This document shows, one piece after another, positions 10,736-22,199 of a DNA stretch of 64,000 nt; position 1 is the stretch's first letter, and each line of letters starts with the position of its first letter. The notes under the pieces are model-generated. The model searched no databases and was not told the origin of the DNA. It saw only the letters and a list, made by a program, of their open reading frames with translations. Source of the stretch: Gamarada debralockiae (Eukaryota > Ascomycota > Leotiomycetes > Helotiales > Hyphodiscaceae); contig NXFV01001382.1 of assembly GCA_002803225.1 (NCBI GenBank), positions 1 to 64,000 on the forward strand, written 5' to 3'. The position numbers and the translations under genes were made by a program.

Positions 10736-12109
10736 ACACAGATTCCGAAATACGATGGATTTCAACGGGAAGGGAAGTCCAAACGCCTATGATCGAGAAT
10801 GTCAATCGTACCCAATAGGCAACTTTGAGCCAGAAGATTGTGAGTGAGAATGAGAAACGGAAAGCCGCTGTTTTGAAGATATCCGGTCAGGGAGCTCAAG
10901 AATCGGGATTCCTGTTTCTTTCCGATGCCGACTTCAGCTACGCAAACTGATTGGCCAAGTGCTGCTATGACGGCTTAATCGGAGTCCCCGATCACAGTCA
11001 CATGCCGCATCATGTGACTATGACCCAAGCTTACCTAACGCAACCAGAACCGGAACATTGCCGAAGAGATGTTGGTTGTCGCCAATTTACCGTCGTCAAC
11101 CCTTACGGAACAAGTCGTCTGACTCAAAAGATCTAGTTGTCCAGTCCTAACTTACCTCTGTCTCAAAGGATCTCTCGTCGTCTGATCTAGGGTGGCGGCT
11201 GCATTAGGGATAATGGATTACTGCTATCGCGAATCTCTCATATATGTTCAATGGGAGCTCTCACTTCGATCAGAGCATACTGCTGCTCATTTGAAGGGAG
11301 GGGACCCACCTTGACTCGGCTTTGAAATGCGGTCCGTTGGGCACAGAATCTATGTTTCTGCCTAACTCCAAGGCATTGGATGCCATGCCTCTGCTCAGCG
11401 GCTTCTAACCATACATCTCGGTCTAGGTATCGGGTGCTCTGTTCCAGCAATTGGATCAGTTCAGAGTCGGCCTAAGTCAACATTTGGCCATCGGGCATTG
11501 ATGTCATCTTTGGGGAAAGCTAGGTCCTTGCAGTAGAAACAGTTTGGGAGTTTGTATCTCTTCTTGTTGAAGTTTGGGGGAATATCGAAGGAAGATGCGG
11601 GTCACGGTGTGCGTGGCCTGGCGTCGGCATTTCACTGACATGATCTGTGTAACACCAGACAGAATATTATTTTTGCGGTTGACAACTCCACAGGCTGATT
11701 CCGTGTCAGAAACCCTTTTCGTGCTGTGTTCTAGCTCCAACTTCGACTGAGGCTATAACGCTCTTCATCTCCACACTTTCTCAACTTTGCATCTTTCGGG
11801 TTGAGTCTGCTCACATCAACAGCATATCGCTGGGCTTCGTACGTGCTGGCTTGCTGTTACCTGACCCTTCTACCCAATCAAGGATCCCGGTCTCATTGAC
11901 AGCTTACCCCAGTGACTGAGTACTTTCATACAGCGTTGCCCTACTTTTCTTGTTGGGGAAGCAATGTGGATGTCCGATGCTGCTCTTATCGTATACACAG
12001 TACTCTGGATCCGTCCATGGCTTGGTTTGGGGTCAGAACGTGTGGCCTTTCTCATTCCAACCAGCGCTCTGGCAGGTCTTATTGTAATATGGTTAGCATC
12101 TCAATCGAA
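10736..12109. other. Gene-free interval
   Basis: About 1.4 kb upstream of the Zn2Cys6 gene. Open frames up to 78 codons occur on both strands, but none has a conserved motif, plausible splice continuity or codon bias. I see no repeat or RNA gene. The right part runs into the decayed MYND end of the SET-MYND pseudogene, so its true limit is vague. Confidence 0.45.
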
Positions 12110-13700
12110 CAGGATAGGCTCAGATGACTGGCTTATTCCGTTGAAATACTAGAAAAGCGAGCACTTGGCACACTTCTTCAAGGAGGCCGCCTGCCTACCG
12201 CACCCGTAACATATCCTTGTACCATTCATTTCCATCGAGAATTTTTGAACCCGGTCGCTTAATGCTAACAAGTGGGAGTATCTGTGGGAACACGTTGTGT
12301 TAGAAACGTAGACTAAGTTTGTTGTCTTGATGACAATTGTAATAGTACCTTAATATTCATAGGCTCCTCATAATGGATTCCCGGTTTAGAAAACATAAAT
12401 GCGCGACGCTATACGTAGAGAATCGCAATAGTGTACCCTTTCTAAACCTGTGAAGGTGCCAATTCACTGCGCGCCCGTTTGTATAGAAGAAGAGCGGAAC
12501 CGTTATACTATCAACATCTTTGATATCCATCTATAGACGAAGTAATATAGCGAAGTTGATAATCTCGGCTAGGAACAACCAATGCCGTCGTATTCAGTAA
12601 GTAAACCCATCACTACTTGTATAGAACTTAGGACCAACGTCGTTCTCATCTAGTATGTTAATGAAACTCGAAAACGTCGCCTAGTTACAAAGTCTGCTAG
12701 CTCTCTAGGTCGTTTTGGCTTCTCCCTCCTTTATAACTAGTCATCTAACTCTTTCGAGTCAAGTCCCTAAGGAATGTCATCCATGGCAGTCTTCCATTTC
12801 ATTGAAATCTTATATAACTCGTACGTCGAGGAGTCCTGGGACAGAGCTATGTTTTTGAAGCACTTTAAAGCTGTTGTCACCTCCAAGGAAACCCCATCCA
12901 AGCGCCGCCCACTCAGCAAAAATTTGTGCCCTGGCTAGGTCTCCATTAAAGATAACGATTTGTGCGGCGTCGAAGAATGCCCTTGGCAAATCGGTGTTAT
13001 TCAGCCCTTGTTCATTGTAAAGACGAACCTGTTGATCAATATATCGAAGTTTTTGTAGTGGGCTAACAAGATCCCTATCAAGTCATCTCTACTAATAAGA
13101 CCTTCTAGCTTGAGGACCTTATCTAGCCTTCTATCGCTTTCTTGACTTTGATCTAGTAGCAAGGAGCAAAGACGACACGAGCAAGTAAACGCGAATTTTC
13201 TTCAAAGAGCCTCTTGGCGGGCTTCGCGGTGGGTGAGGATGCCGAGGTAGTAAATTGTGATCTCCTTGCCCTTCTCGATGTCTCACAATACGTAGATGGT
13301 GTACTATTTGATATTCTCGTTCTAGCTTTTCTAGGCACAATTGTTGTAGGCATAATTAATACAACATATATTAAGGAAAATACCCACTTCCCTTACATTG
13401 TCTTTGAAGGGGAGGGTATTTGTTTAGATAATTCCAAGGTACTGTGAGGCAGTATCGTCAACATCAATGTTATACATGGAGAGGAAGGTTCGTTGTTGGT
13501 CCGGAGTGAGCGCATCGACTTGCTTGCGTATGGATGCTAGTAGGGTCTGGCTGTTAAGTACAGCTTCGGGCACTCTGACGATAGGCTCTTCAGAGAGGAT
13601 GCGGCGTACCCATAGGGATCTTTCTTGTGGCGACGAGTTCTTTGGCTTTCCCAGGGACCTCCTGAAGGGCGTATATTAGGTCACTTGCCGAGCTGGACAT
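12110..13700 (-). pseudogene. RIP-degraded SET-domain / MYND-finger protein
   Basis: The minus strand from an ATG at 13698-13700 begins MSSSASDLIYALQEVPGK. After one inserted base near 13603 it continues RILSEEPIVRVPEAVLNSQT and KQVDALTPDQQRTFLSMY. Next comes the SET core, EVGIFLNICCINYAYNN, where intact relatives have INHAC-N. After that come IEKGKEITIYYLGIL and REARQEALEE (frames vary). A long helical C-terminal region is clearly readable: LQKLRYIDQQVRLYNEQGL, then AQIVIFNGDLARAQIFAEWA, then SSDGFTY*IRRHWLFLAEI. It ends with half a MYND finger, CYGCGRQAASLKKCAKC, at about 12146-12212. Many arginine or glutamine codons have become TAG/TAA/TGA, as C-to-T decay gives. The family is a fungal SET protein (SMYD/SET5-like), a presumed lysine methyltransferase. 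This copy cannot be translated. Confidence 0.78.
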
Positions 13701-14466
13701 TTTCGCGCACTATTCCTTCAGTTCAATTTCGTATTCGAGTGGCAGTGGCCTCACGTTTTATCGTATCCTGTCGAAGAACGGAAGCACGTCACAAGAGAGC
13801 TCGTGGAGCTTCAACTGGAGCCTTTCCTTTACAATCCCCTTTCCCGTCGCGGAATTTTGGCCTTCAGAAACCTGTGAAACATACTCAACAAGAGGATTGG
13901 CTGAGTATAATGCGTTGATACTGTAGGACTGTGATAGGAGGGAACTCACCAACTGGGCGAGGCCTCCAATTCTGCGGCATGCGCACGGGCCTCAGGAACG
14001 TGCTACTTGTCCTTTCGACGATAGCAGCGTCGACGAAGCTCCTTCCGCCTGAAATTTGCTCATTTCAAGAATCCAGATTGACTGTCACCTGCTAGAAAAG
14101 GAACTTGTCGCTGGTTTGTGCCTTGATTTCCTTGGTGGTATGATGGAGACGCTCGAAAAATAAGGACAGTGAGAGGGATACAGTGACATCTGCCAAGAAA
14201 AATGAGACTGGGAAATGCACTACTGCCCCCTAAGATCACGATCGTAGTGGCACTGGGCTCTAGTTTGGCATTGGCACTGACCAAGGATAGTTCTCATTAC
14301 CATTTACATTAGAAGTATATACTTATCATCAATGTCTCAATATCAAACCATCTATAGACATCCAAATTAACATCTTGAACTTGTTTCCGTCATAATGCCC
14401 AACGCCATCCAGTTACTCCTGATATATACATCCTTCCCTCCCTTCATTACCCCCATTGTATCTCGT
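13701..14466. other. Gene-free interval between SET pseudogene and GH128 gene
   Basis: Holds the upstream region of the SET-MYND pseudogene and the 3' flank of the GH128 gene. Short open frames (60-97 codons) on both strands show no recognisable motif. No repeats noticed. Confidence 0.45.
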
Positions 14467-15479
14467 CTAGTAAAGGCAAAACGCAACCACAGCAAGAACC
14501 GTCGCTGCCCACAGCGAATTAACGCCATGTTTGTCCGCACCGCTGGCACTTGGGATATTATTCGTCGCCGCACCACCCAGATACCAAGACCCAATATTCG
14601 TCAATCGTCCCTTTTGGTCCAGCATAGCAGCGTTAGGTCCAATATTCGAGACAGACGATCGGAAGGCGCCAAAGTATGAGTATCTCTCAACGTAGTTGAG
14701 ACGATCGAAGTATTCGGCTGAGCTGTTGAAGAAACTTTGCGTATCGGTGAGGTCGGCATTATTGAGTGCGTACTCTGTGATCCAGATTGAGGTATTGGGG
14801 TATCTGTTTATGGAATCAAGTTAGAAAATAGACCACAAACAAAGGAGGAGAGGGACGCGACATACGTTCCAACAACCTGTCCAATATGGCTTGCCAATCC
14901 CTCAAAATTCCCATACCAATGAATGGGAATAAAATCCGCCGTACAGTTTGTTCCCTGGCTCGCACACGCACTGAAGAAACTGCTCAACCACGTAAATCCA
15001 CCTTGACTTCCCGTTACTGCCGGAGCACCGGTCTTAACACCTAGTTTCCTCAATGGCTCGATCTCTCGAATCCACGTCGTTGCCGCAACAGTCGGATCAA
15101 CGTTCGAACCTCCTGTGCTTGCTGTTCCATCGGGCTCGTTGAATGTCAAAACATGGCTGATATTCGTGCCTGCTTTTATTAAGGCCTCCACGCCATCAAT
15201 GAATGTTGTGTCGGAGGTAGAACTCGGTGCACCCCAGAGCATAGGCACAAATTCGAACTCGGATTGGGAGCGGTTCGAGTATGCTGTTGAAGGCGTAGCG
15301 CCGTAGTTGTAGTACCAGGTCAAATCACTGCCAGATTCAACCCATATTTGATTATCGGCGGGGTATTTTGTTGAGGGGACGAAAACGAGACCGCGTTTTG
15401 AAGAGCGTTGGAAGGTTGCTTGTGCGAGTGATGAAGGGAGAAGTGTTGCTGCTGCGAGCAGGGTCGTAGATAAATACAT
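14467..15479 (-). CDS. GH128 (Glyco_hydro_cc) secreted, probably GPI-anchored beta-1,3-glucanase
   Basis: Two exons, 14866-15479 and 14467-14803, joined in phase, give 316 residues. The start is the ATG at 15477-15479, because it opens a clear signal peptide (MYLSTTLLAAATLLPSSLAQA, hyphen-free here only as family-typical length; cleavage near SLA-QA). The domain begins KRGLVFVP and carries LTWYYNYGATPS, FEFVPMLWG and LTFNEPDG with the general acid/base Glu. After the intron comes SIWITEYAL with the nucleophile Glu. These are the GH128 landmarks (Asl1-like fold). The C-terminus has a small-residue/serine stretch, then SLWAATVLAVVAFCLY, a hydrophobic tail typical of GPI attachment. Such enzymes act on beta-1,3-glucan of the fungal cell wall or of competitors. 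The gene is intact, unlike most neighbours. Confidence 0.88.
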
Positions 15480-17629
15480 CTTTGGAGCGATTGGAGAAGA
15501 TTCGGGATGTGTGGATGCTTTTGATATGTTCAATTAGGTCTTAGATATTTGTTTCTTGGTCGAGAACCTCCACGATGGGGAGTGGTGTTTGCAAGGCAAT
15601 ATCAAATATTCCTGCTGGGTCCAAATCAAGGAAGAAAACGTGCGGTTGCAGTAACGAGTGGCGATGGATTCTCATGCAACCAATGCTCAAAACGAATGTC
15701 GAGGAGAATTGGGAGAGAGGTGTCCATTAGAAAGAAGATGCTCGCTGGTGAAAAGTTGTTATGGTCGTATTTCTAGGAGGTCCACACTAAATGTAGGCGT
15801 TCGGATGGTCTGGAGTTCACTACCCGGTTTATCGAGATGTTTCCAAATAGGGTAGAGCACAGGCGCCAAAGAGCGCCAAATCCACCTATTTTAGGCTCCG
15901 CACGGAAGGGACGATAACGTCAGGTCCTAGTCGTTCTAGCTGGCTTGAGCGGCTCTTCTCGAACGGCGTGGGAGCTGCACATCCGAACGACTCGAGCACA
16001 TATATTGTTAAGGTATTTAGAAAATGTGCATGATCCTCATGTATTCGTCAGCATTCAACTGACAACGGGCATATCGATTGATAATCTGGTGGTGAATTTT
16101 AGGTGCTGATACGCCTCGTAAAGGAAGTGCAAGGGTACGTCGTATTTGGGCTTGGAAGAAGCTAGCTGATTGTGCTACAGTAGGAAGGAAAATTGAGGCT
16201 ATCGATTTCGACGCAGCGTTCCGTTCTTGGCTTTCTTCGACCCCTGAGCGAATGAGGATGTGGAAATACTTCGAGACAGGGGTGAAACCGAGAAAGCTGA
16301 GGAAGCTGATGCTTCATGAGAAGGGGTTTGGAGATGCGCACGTTCAAATACAATTCGTTTTACGTTGGCAGGAGAATCGTGACATGGAACGTGCGCAGCT
16401 CCTCGTGTCAATGAGAGCCTTTGGATTATTCCACGACCTGTCACCCTTAAACCAAGAGAGTATCGTTATGGCACAGTCAGAATGACAACAGTTCGAGAAA
16501 CTCTATTCCATGTGATGCAGAAGTTTTTACAGGACACTTGCTCGCCGTCAATCCTCGAGGTGTTTTGTGGGTTGATGCTTCACCAAACACGAACATACCT
16601 AACTTCTAGTTCTCGAGGGTTTATATATCTGTACCGTGCAGTCGGGGGCTATCAATCTGGGGATCAAGGATCGCGAGGTACAATACATGTTCATCAGCTG
16701 AGCCCGAGTCTTCCAGCTGTCTACATACCCTGCCGTCGAGAATTGGCTGCCATGCTCTCGCCGACTCTTCAAGGAGTTCATCGCTCGCGAAGAAGGCCAT
16801 TTGAAATTTGGAGAGTTCCTCAGTGATTCAAAATTTCTCGAATGAGTATCTTTTCTTTCGCGCTTCACAATTCCCTCCGCCAGACTGGAGTTGCCAATGG
16901 CCTCCTCTTTGTCTCTTTCATCCGTAATTCTAGATCCTAATTGCTCTGTACTCTTCGGATAAGAGCCTTTTGACCTTTCAAATGTTTCTAAACAGAGTCC
17001 AGTGCTGTAAGTAGGGGCGGCCTCGTTCATAATCCATCAATTCCCAGAGGCACTCTTGATGGAGGCTCAGATCTTCGCCGGGCTCCCAAGGGTTGAGCTC
17101 TTGCCTGCAAAATTTCTCATCTATGGCATTTGTATTTGTCCATGACACTCACTCTAACCTCCATACTCTGGAAAGATGGGATGAAGCTGTTTGGGATTTA
17201 AGGGCATTTCTCAAGCGCTATTCCCATTGTCAACGTATGGCTCTTCTGTGCAAACGGCAAATCACAGCCGATTCCCATTATCAAGTGATTTGGACTTGGA
17301 AAGAAGACTCTGAACATAGCTCGACGTGTCAATTCGATCACAGAACTTGTTGGACAGAAGCTTCTCTTGACGTTCTTCAAAGCCTCTGAATCGTCCAGCA
17401 GAAACAAGAGCGGTTGCTGTGACATTGTCTGCCTTGGCGAGGCTGTCTTCGACGCGTCCTTAGACTTTCAATCCAAAATTGCTATTCCGACCTCCACGAT
17501 GACCACTAATTCTAGACTGCGCCTCAACCTCGCCACGTTGGGCTTCAGCCTCTTTCACCACTGGAAATTATTTGTGAGCCCTCTCTCCCACCCTTCATTA
17601 ACCCTTGAACATCGTCCTTTCTCATAATC
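15480..17629. other. Gene-poor interval with faint coding traces
   Basis: No gene can be supported over 2.1 kb. On the minus strand near 16700-17110 there are protein-like stretches (ELNPWEPGEDLSLHQECLWE; ELSKFQMAFFASDELLEES) separated by stops. They suggest an eroded gene of a family I do not recognise. The plus strand near 16200-16490 has one 77-codon open frame without motifs. No RNA gene or transposon end is seen. Confidence 0.4.
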
Positions 17630-19167
17630 ATGGCTGGGATCGGGGCAATCGCCAGCATCGTTGGCGTCGCTAGCGCTGGTGCAAAACTTTCGCTGCTTTG
17701 TACGAATTTGCGGATGGCGTAGCCTCAGCAAGGCGTGAGATCCTTTCAGTTGACCGCGACATATCGCTTTTCTGCGCTGTATTAAGACAGCTTGGGTCGG
17801 CCCTTGATTGTCAAAAGCAGCGAGATTCCCTTCAACCGCAATTGGAACGACTCTAGATATCGTGGAAAGATGCCATGATATCTTCGGGGAGATCGGTAGT
17901 GTTGTTCGGAATCTGAAGAGGGACAGAGATGATGGTACAGAGCCTTCTGTCAAGTTTATCGCGAAGGTGCAATGGACTTTCAAAACGGTCGAAAGTTAAG
18001 CTTTTGCTGGGGACTTTGGATTCGATGAAAATTACTCTTCAGTTGATGTTGACCACGTTGAACTTTTGGGAGAAGATATACTCCCGCAGGTGAGTTGAAC
18101 TGACAAAAATATATGCTCAGGAACCAGTATTAATTGTCGATAGGAACTTGATGATCCAGACATTCGATAGAGTAGACGAGAATGGCGAGGATAGAGAAGC
18201 CGAAGCTCAGGTTGTCGTCGAGAGTCTTGTGATTGCTCATCGGCTGTCTATTGAGAATCTTCAAGAGCTTGAGGGTGAAAATGAAGACGGAATATCTATG
18301 GAAGAATCCGGAATGATTTGGCAGCAAGGCGCTGAAAATGGACCAGCACCCAAAGAAGAAGAAGATCCCGAGAGCCGGCATATTCCCACACCATTCAAAG
18401 CCGCTTCCCTCGCAGCTTCTAGTCGGAAATTGCAACAGAGGGTATCGGTTTGGCTCTCTGAGGTCGCATCTCAATACTCGTTATCCAGACCAGGAACTCC
18501 TGTATCTCAGATGTCCGAAGTCCAACAGCAACCCCTCCTACTTGCCGGGAAATGGACAACTGAAGGTGGCATTCCTAATACCACGGCAAAGCAGAAAAGA
18601 GACGATGGAAACCTTGTTGGTTTCCGATCGCGAGTAACGCAGGAGCGTCAAAGACGTCAAGCTCAGGTCGACAGGAGTCAAAAGCCTTTCCCTTCTAACC
18701 AACAGGCCTCGAAGGATACCCAAGACCCCGCTGCTGAGAGTTCCAAAACACAGTATAGGTTACTCCAGGCCTTCGAGAGATGGGAGACCCTTTCTTCTCA
18801 CTGGGAAGGTCTACAATCCTTCTGGATCAGACGCCTGCAAGAAAGCACAAACGAATTAGATCGGTTTCCTCTTACGATGCAGCTCTCACGGCAAGTCACG
18901 GATCTTTCCGCCGCTGGTGCGACCCTCTTCCATGTCGTGGTCGAATTGCAACGTCTCCGGGCCTCGACCGAACGCAAATTACAACGCTGGTTTTTTGAGA
19001 CGAGAGCAGAGCAGGAACGAGCTAAGGAGATACAGGCAGTGACAGAGCACGCTCTCGTAGGCCTGCGTTCTCGCGTCCAAGCTGAACAGAAGAAGCGGGA
19101 AGAGGCTATTCGATTACTTAGTCCTGATCCCGAGTTCCTGGCTGTAGCAGACCACAGCATGGTTTGA
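17630..19167 (+). pseudogene. Frameshifted protein with a fungal STAND N-terminal domain (PF17111-like)
   Basis: The ATG at 17630 starts MAGIGAIASIVGVASAGAKL, then breaks by one base near 17691-17697. In the next frame comes ALYEFADGVASARREILSVD followed by ISLFCAVLRQLGS, the helical N-terminal domain found on many fungal STAND/NLR and lone proteins. A second shift near 17805 leads to TTLDIVERCHDIFGEIGSVV. A third near 17990 leads to KVKLLLGTLDSMKITLQLML. An intron (about 18090-18144) then joins RR to the intact 3' exon (18145-19167), which encodes about 340 residues rich in Glu, Gln and Arg. That part has coiled-coil-like helices (LQRLRASTERKLQRWFFETR) and no NB-ARC domain. The three one-base shifts suggest inactivation. 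If they were assembly errors, a protein of about 500 residues would be restored. Function is unknown; the domain is thought to act in self/non-self or stress signalling. Confidence 0.65.
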
Positions 19168-19691
19168 AGAAAATAAGAGATTTGATGTATCCTTAACTGT
19201 AAGTTAAATCACTGATGCGCATAACTTTCGCGTTTCTGCTCGAGGTTATTTTCCTTCTTCTAAGTAGCCACTCTCATTGTCATGATACTTATGTGCTTAT
19301 AATATCTTATTTTCAAATTTCTCTATATCAATCGATTTCGTCGAGGGCTCAGGAATTCCCCTTTTCGGAGCCAGGCGGCTGATCGAGGTTCGTCGCTTTC
19401 CCGGGACACCTTCCCCTCCATTGACGCAGACCTCAAGAAATACTAATCACTGCTGTGTTTTTCACAAAATTTACGCATCTTCACTGGCTGAATGCCTCCC
19501 ATCAGTAATCAATTCCTTCTCCGTTACCCCACGTGACCCCAACAACTATTCGGCCCTCCGAGGGTTCTCCAAAGCCGAGGCACAATTCCCCACCTTAAAA
19601 TGTAAGCTTCCGGAATCTTCAAAAGCAACCACTATTCCTCCACAACTCCATTTTCTCCCTGGAACTTCAATCTCTCCATAAAATATTCAAA
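19168..19691. promoter_or_regulatory. Upstream region of the thiolase gene
   Basis: 524 bases between the STAND-domain remnant and the thiolase start. A pyrimidine-rich stretch just before the ATG (CTCCACAACTCCATTTTCTC, 19636 onward) resembles promoter/leader sequence of ascomycete housekeeping genes. No specific factor site is claimed. Confidence 0.35.
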
Positions 19692-21046
19692 ATGGCAGGC
19701 GAAAGACTCAGCTCTATCCTCAAACACCTCACTCCTGGTTCCTCAGGATTATCCTCAATGTAAGCAACACTTTTAGACGTCATCAACACCTGCTAATCCC
19801 CAAATCAACAGCACCTCCAAGAACGCCGATGATGTAGTTATCACCCTCGCCATCCGCACACCGCTAGCAAAGGGCTTCAAGGGAGGATTGAAGGACACAC
19901 AGCTCGATTTCCTTGTGTACTCTCTCCTCAAGAAGGTCATTGAAAAGTCGAGAATCGACCCTCAATTGGTCGAGGATATCTGCTGTGGCAATGTAAGCTT
20001 GCTCCAACCCCGCCAAGTCCACAACCTCTAACATGGCGCAGGTCAATAATGGAAAAGCCGCCTACCTCGTCCGCGCTGCTGCTCTCGCAGCCGGCTTTCC
20101 CAACACCACCGCCGCCTCAACCGTAAACCGCTTCTGCTCCTCCGGCCTCAAAGCCACTCAAGACATCGCGAACCAGATCTCCAACGGCAGCATCGACATT
20201 GGTATCGCTCTGGGCGCAGAAATTATGTCCGCCGGTGGCGACCGTCTCGAGAAACCATTCCACCCCGAAATTCTCAAGAATCAGGAGGCGGCAGACTGCA
20301 TGCAGCCTATGGGACAAACATCTGAGAACGTGGGCAAGGACTTCAATGTTACACGAGAACAACAGGATCGCTATGCGGCGGAGTCGTATAGACGTGCGGA
20401 GGTTGCGCAGAAGGCGGGATGGTTCGACGATGAGATTGTGCCTATTGTTACGGAGGTTAAGGACCCTAAGACCGGAGAGATGAAGACGGTTACTTTGACC
20501 AAGGATGAGGGTCCTCGATGGGGGACCACTTTCGAGTCGCTCAGCAAGATTCGTCCTGCGTTCCCTGACTATGGAGACAAGTCTACTGGTGGCAACTCCT
20601 CCCAGGTCACTGATGGTGCCGCTGCCGTCCTCCTCATGAAGCGTTCCCGCGCCATCGAGCTCGGCCAACCCATCCTCGCCAAGTTCGTCGGCGCTACCGT
20701 CGCCGGTCTCGCCCCCCGCATCATGGGAATCGGCCCCTCTATCGCCATCCCAAAACTCCTCACAAAGTTCAACATCACAATCGACGACTGCGACGTCATC
20801 GAAGTCAACGAGGCCTTCGCCTCCATGGCCGTGTACTGCAAAGACGTGCTCAAGCTCCCACATGAGAAGATGAACCCTCGAGGAGGAGCCATTGCGCTTG
20901 GTCACCCATTGGGCACTACTGGTGCGAGACAGATTGTTACGGGCTTGAGCGAGTGTAGGAGGCAGAAGAAGAAGATTCTGTTGACGAGTATGTGTATTGG
21001 TACTGGACAGGGTATGGCGGGGTTGTTTGTTAATGAGCAGTTGTAA
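19692..21046 (+). CDS. POT1: Peroxisomal 3-ketoacyl-CoA thiolase
   Basis: Exons 19692-19759, 19812-19992 and 20042-21046 give 417 residues, the family's usual length. The enzyme performs the last step of fatty-acid beta-oxidation, thiolytic cleavage of 3-ketoacyl-CoA to acetyl-CoA and a shortened acyl-CoA. Residues 5-13 (RLSSILKHL) are a perfect PTS2 signal (R-L-x5-H-L), so import into peroxisomes through Pex7 is expected. The acyl-accepting Cys115 lies in NRFCSSGL, His371 in ALGHPLG and the second catalytic Cys401 in CIGTGQG. The start is the ATG giving the PTS2; both introns are short with GT..AG ends. Long antisense open frames over exon 3 are shadows of its GC-rich third positions. A core metabolic gene, intact, amid decayed accessory DNA. 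Confidence 0.96.
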
Positions 21047-21653
21047 GATGGATTTAGGTGGCATTTTTTGAGTATACAAAATTGGATTGCATGAGTGAAA
21101 CTGTTAACAAATCACCTAAGAGCTTCTGAAGTTTCATTGCTTGGCAAAGATCCGCTCTGTGTTCGTTGTTCGCTGATGCGCAGTGTCTAAGATGCCATCC
21201 TGCATGACAGCGTTGGAAATGTCACTTGCCAGCATATTCATGAGCAGAAAGTGGCACAGGCTGTTTGTTGATATACGCTGTCCAATGTATCATCTCTGGA
21301 CGACAGCTTCCTAAATTCACCTACAAGCACATTCATGGTCGGGAAACCACCTGGTTCTTCGCCAATGTCTAACATCTAAGGCATCACTTCAGGACGATAT
21401 CTTCCAAATACACTTACAAGAACAATTTACGAGACGAAAGCCGCGGCAATCTCTTCGCCAGAGTCTATAAGACGACAGACGATGCTGGAACCTGTCACAT
21501 TACTACTCACTAACCTAGCCCTTACACACTCCACTAATATACTTAGAGCTATTGGCTTCAGAGCTCAGAGCACTATAAAAGCCATCAATCCCAATGGAGG
21601 GGGGAGGGGGGAGGTTAAGGGAAGCTTCAGAAAGCGAATTCCATAACTGACAC
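21047..21653. other. Gene-free 3' flank of thiolase with degenerate repeats
   Basis: No gene. Most of the interval consists of the degenerate ~95-bp units listed separately, plus a GA-rich tract (GGAGGGGGGAGGGGGGAGG) at about 21596-21614. Confidence 0.5.
21175..21470. repeat. Degenerate ~95-bp tandem repeat, about three units
   Basis: Three successive blocks share the order: AATGTCTAA-like start, ATC.CT, GACGACA/GATATC, TTC(C/A)AAAT, CACTTACAAG, then ATTCATG/ATTTACG. Examples are CACCTACAAGCACATTCATG and CACTTACAAGAACAATTTAC. Spacing is about 90-100 bases. Identity is low, so this is an old tandem array or worn coding repeat. Its function is unknown. Confidence 0.35.
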
Positions 21654-22050
21654 TCAACCAGACCTATACCCGAAACCAACAACACTCCCATGAACAGCGA
21701 TATAAGTTGGCCGATGATCAAAAGGAAGCCAAAGTAAAATTTCCACGTCTGAACTTACCCATTGCTCCTTGACAAATACAGAGCGCGGGAGATTCGGTCG
21801 AGAAACGGCTGCGCCATCGGAAACAATCGCGGTGTGTAACACTCCCCTATTAGTCTGGACGAATGTCCCATCATTAGAGAACGAAAGGGTCTGAACAGCA
21901 GCGTCAATCTCAAGTGTCTGTAGCGCCCCTCCTGAGCCGGCGTCCCACAGCTTGACCGTCCTATCATGAGATGCCAGCGCTAGCACCAGAACGGCCTCAG
22001 AACAGGGGTCAAGAACAGAGGGTTCAACGCAGCCCCTACGAGGCTAAAAC
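21654..22050 (-). pseudogene. WD40-repeat fragment of an NLR/NWD-type protein
   Basis: On the minus strand, an open frame of 110 codons begins with LALASHDRTVKLWDAGSGG, a canonical WD40 repeat ending. It continues AAVQTLSFSNDGTFVQTNRG, SVFVKEQWV, ILLWLPFDHRPTYIAVHGSV and VGFGYRSG. These are the usual last repeat and tail of WD40-type fungal NLR proteins (HET-E/NWD-like). A short conserved stretch lies just upstream in another frame. No NACHT domain or further repeats precede it, so this is an orphan 3' end of a lost gene. It lies beside the HET-domain gene. Confidence 0.65.
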
Positions 22051-22199
22051 TTCGTTTGCATGTAACTTAGTAACCGTCGAATTAGAGGTACAAGGTAACA
22101 TCAGTAGTAGTAGCCTGCATATCTCATTAAGGGAGGCGTCAGGATATATGAAATACAACAATAACAACGACTTTATCTTGAATAAAATCATGAGAGTCG

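Noticed and set aside
16599..17030. 143-codon minus-strand open frame
   Set aside because: Protein-like stretches occur in a different frame of the same strand. No family recognised and stops interrupt it, so it is reported only as a coding trace in the interval.
20117..21079. 320-codon minus-strand open frame
   Set aside because: It lies antisense to the conserved thiolase exon and has no family motif; it is a shadow of biased third codon positions.
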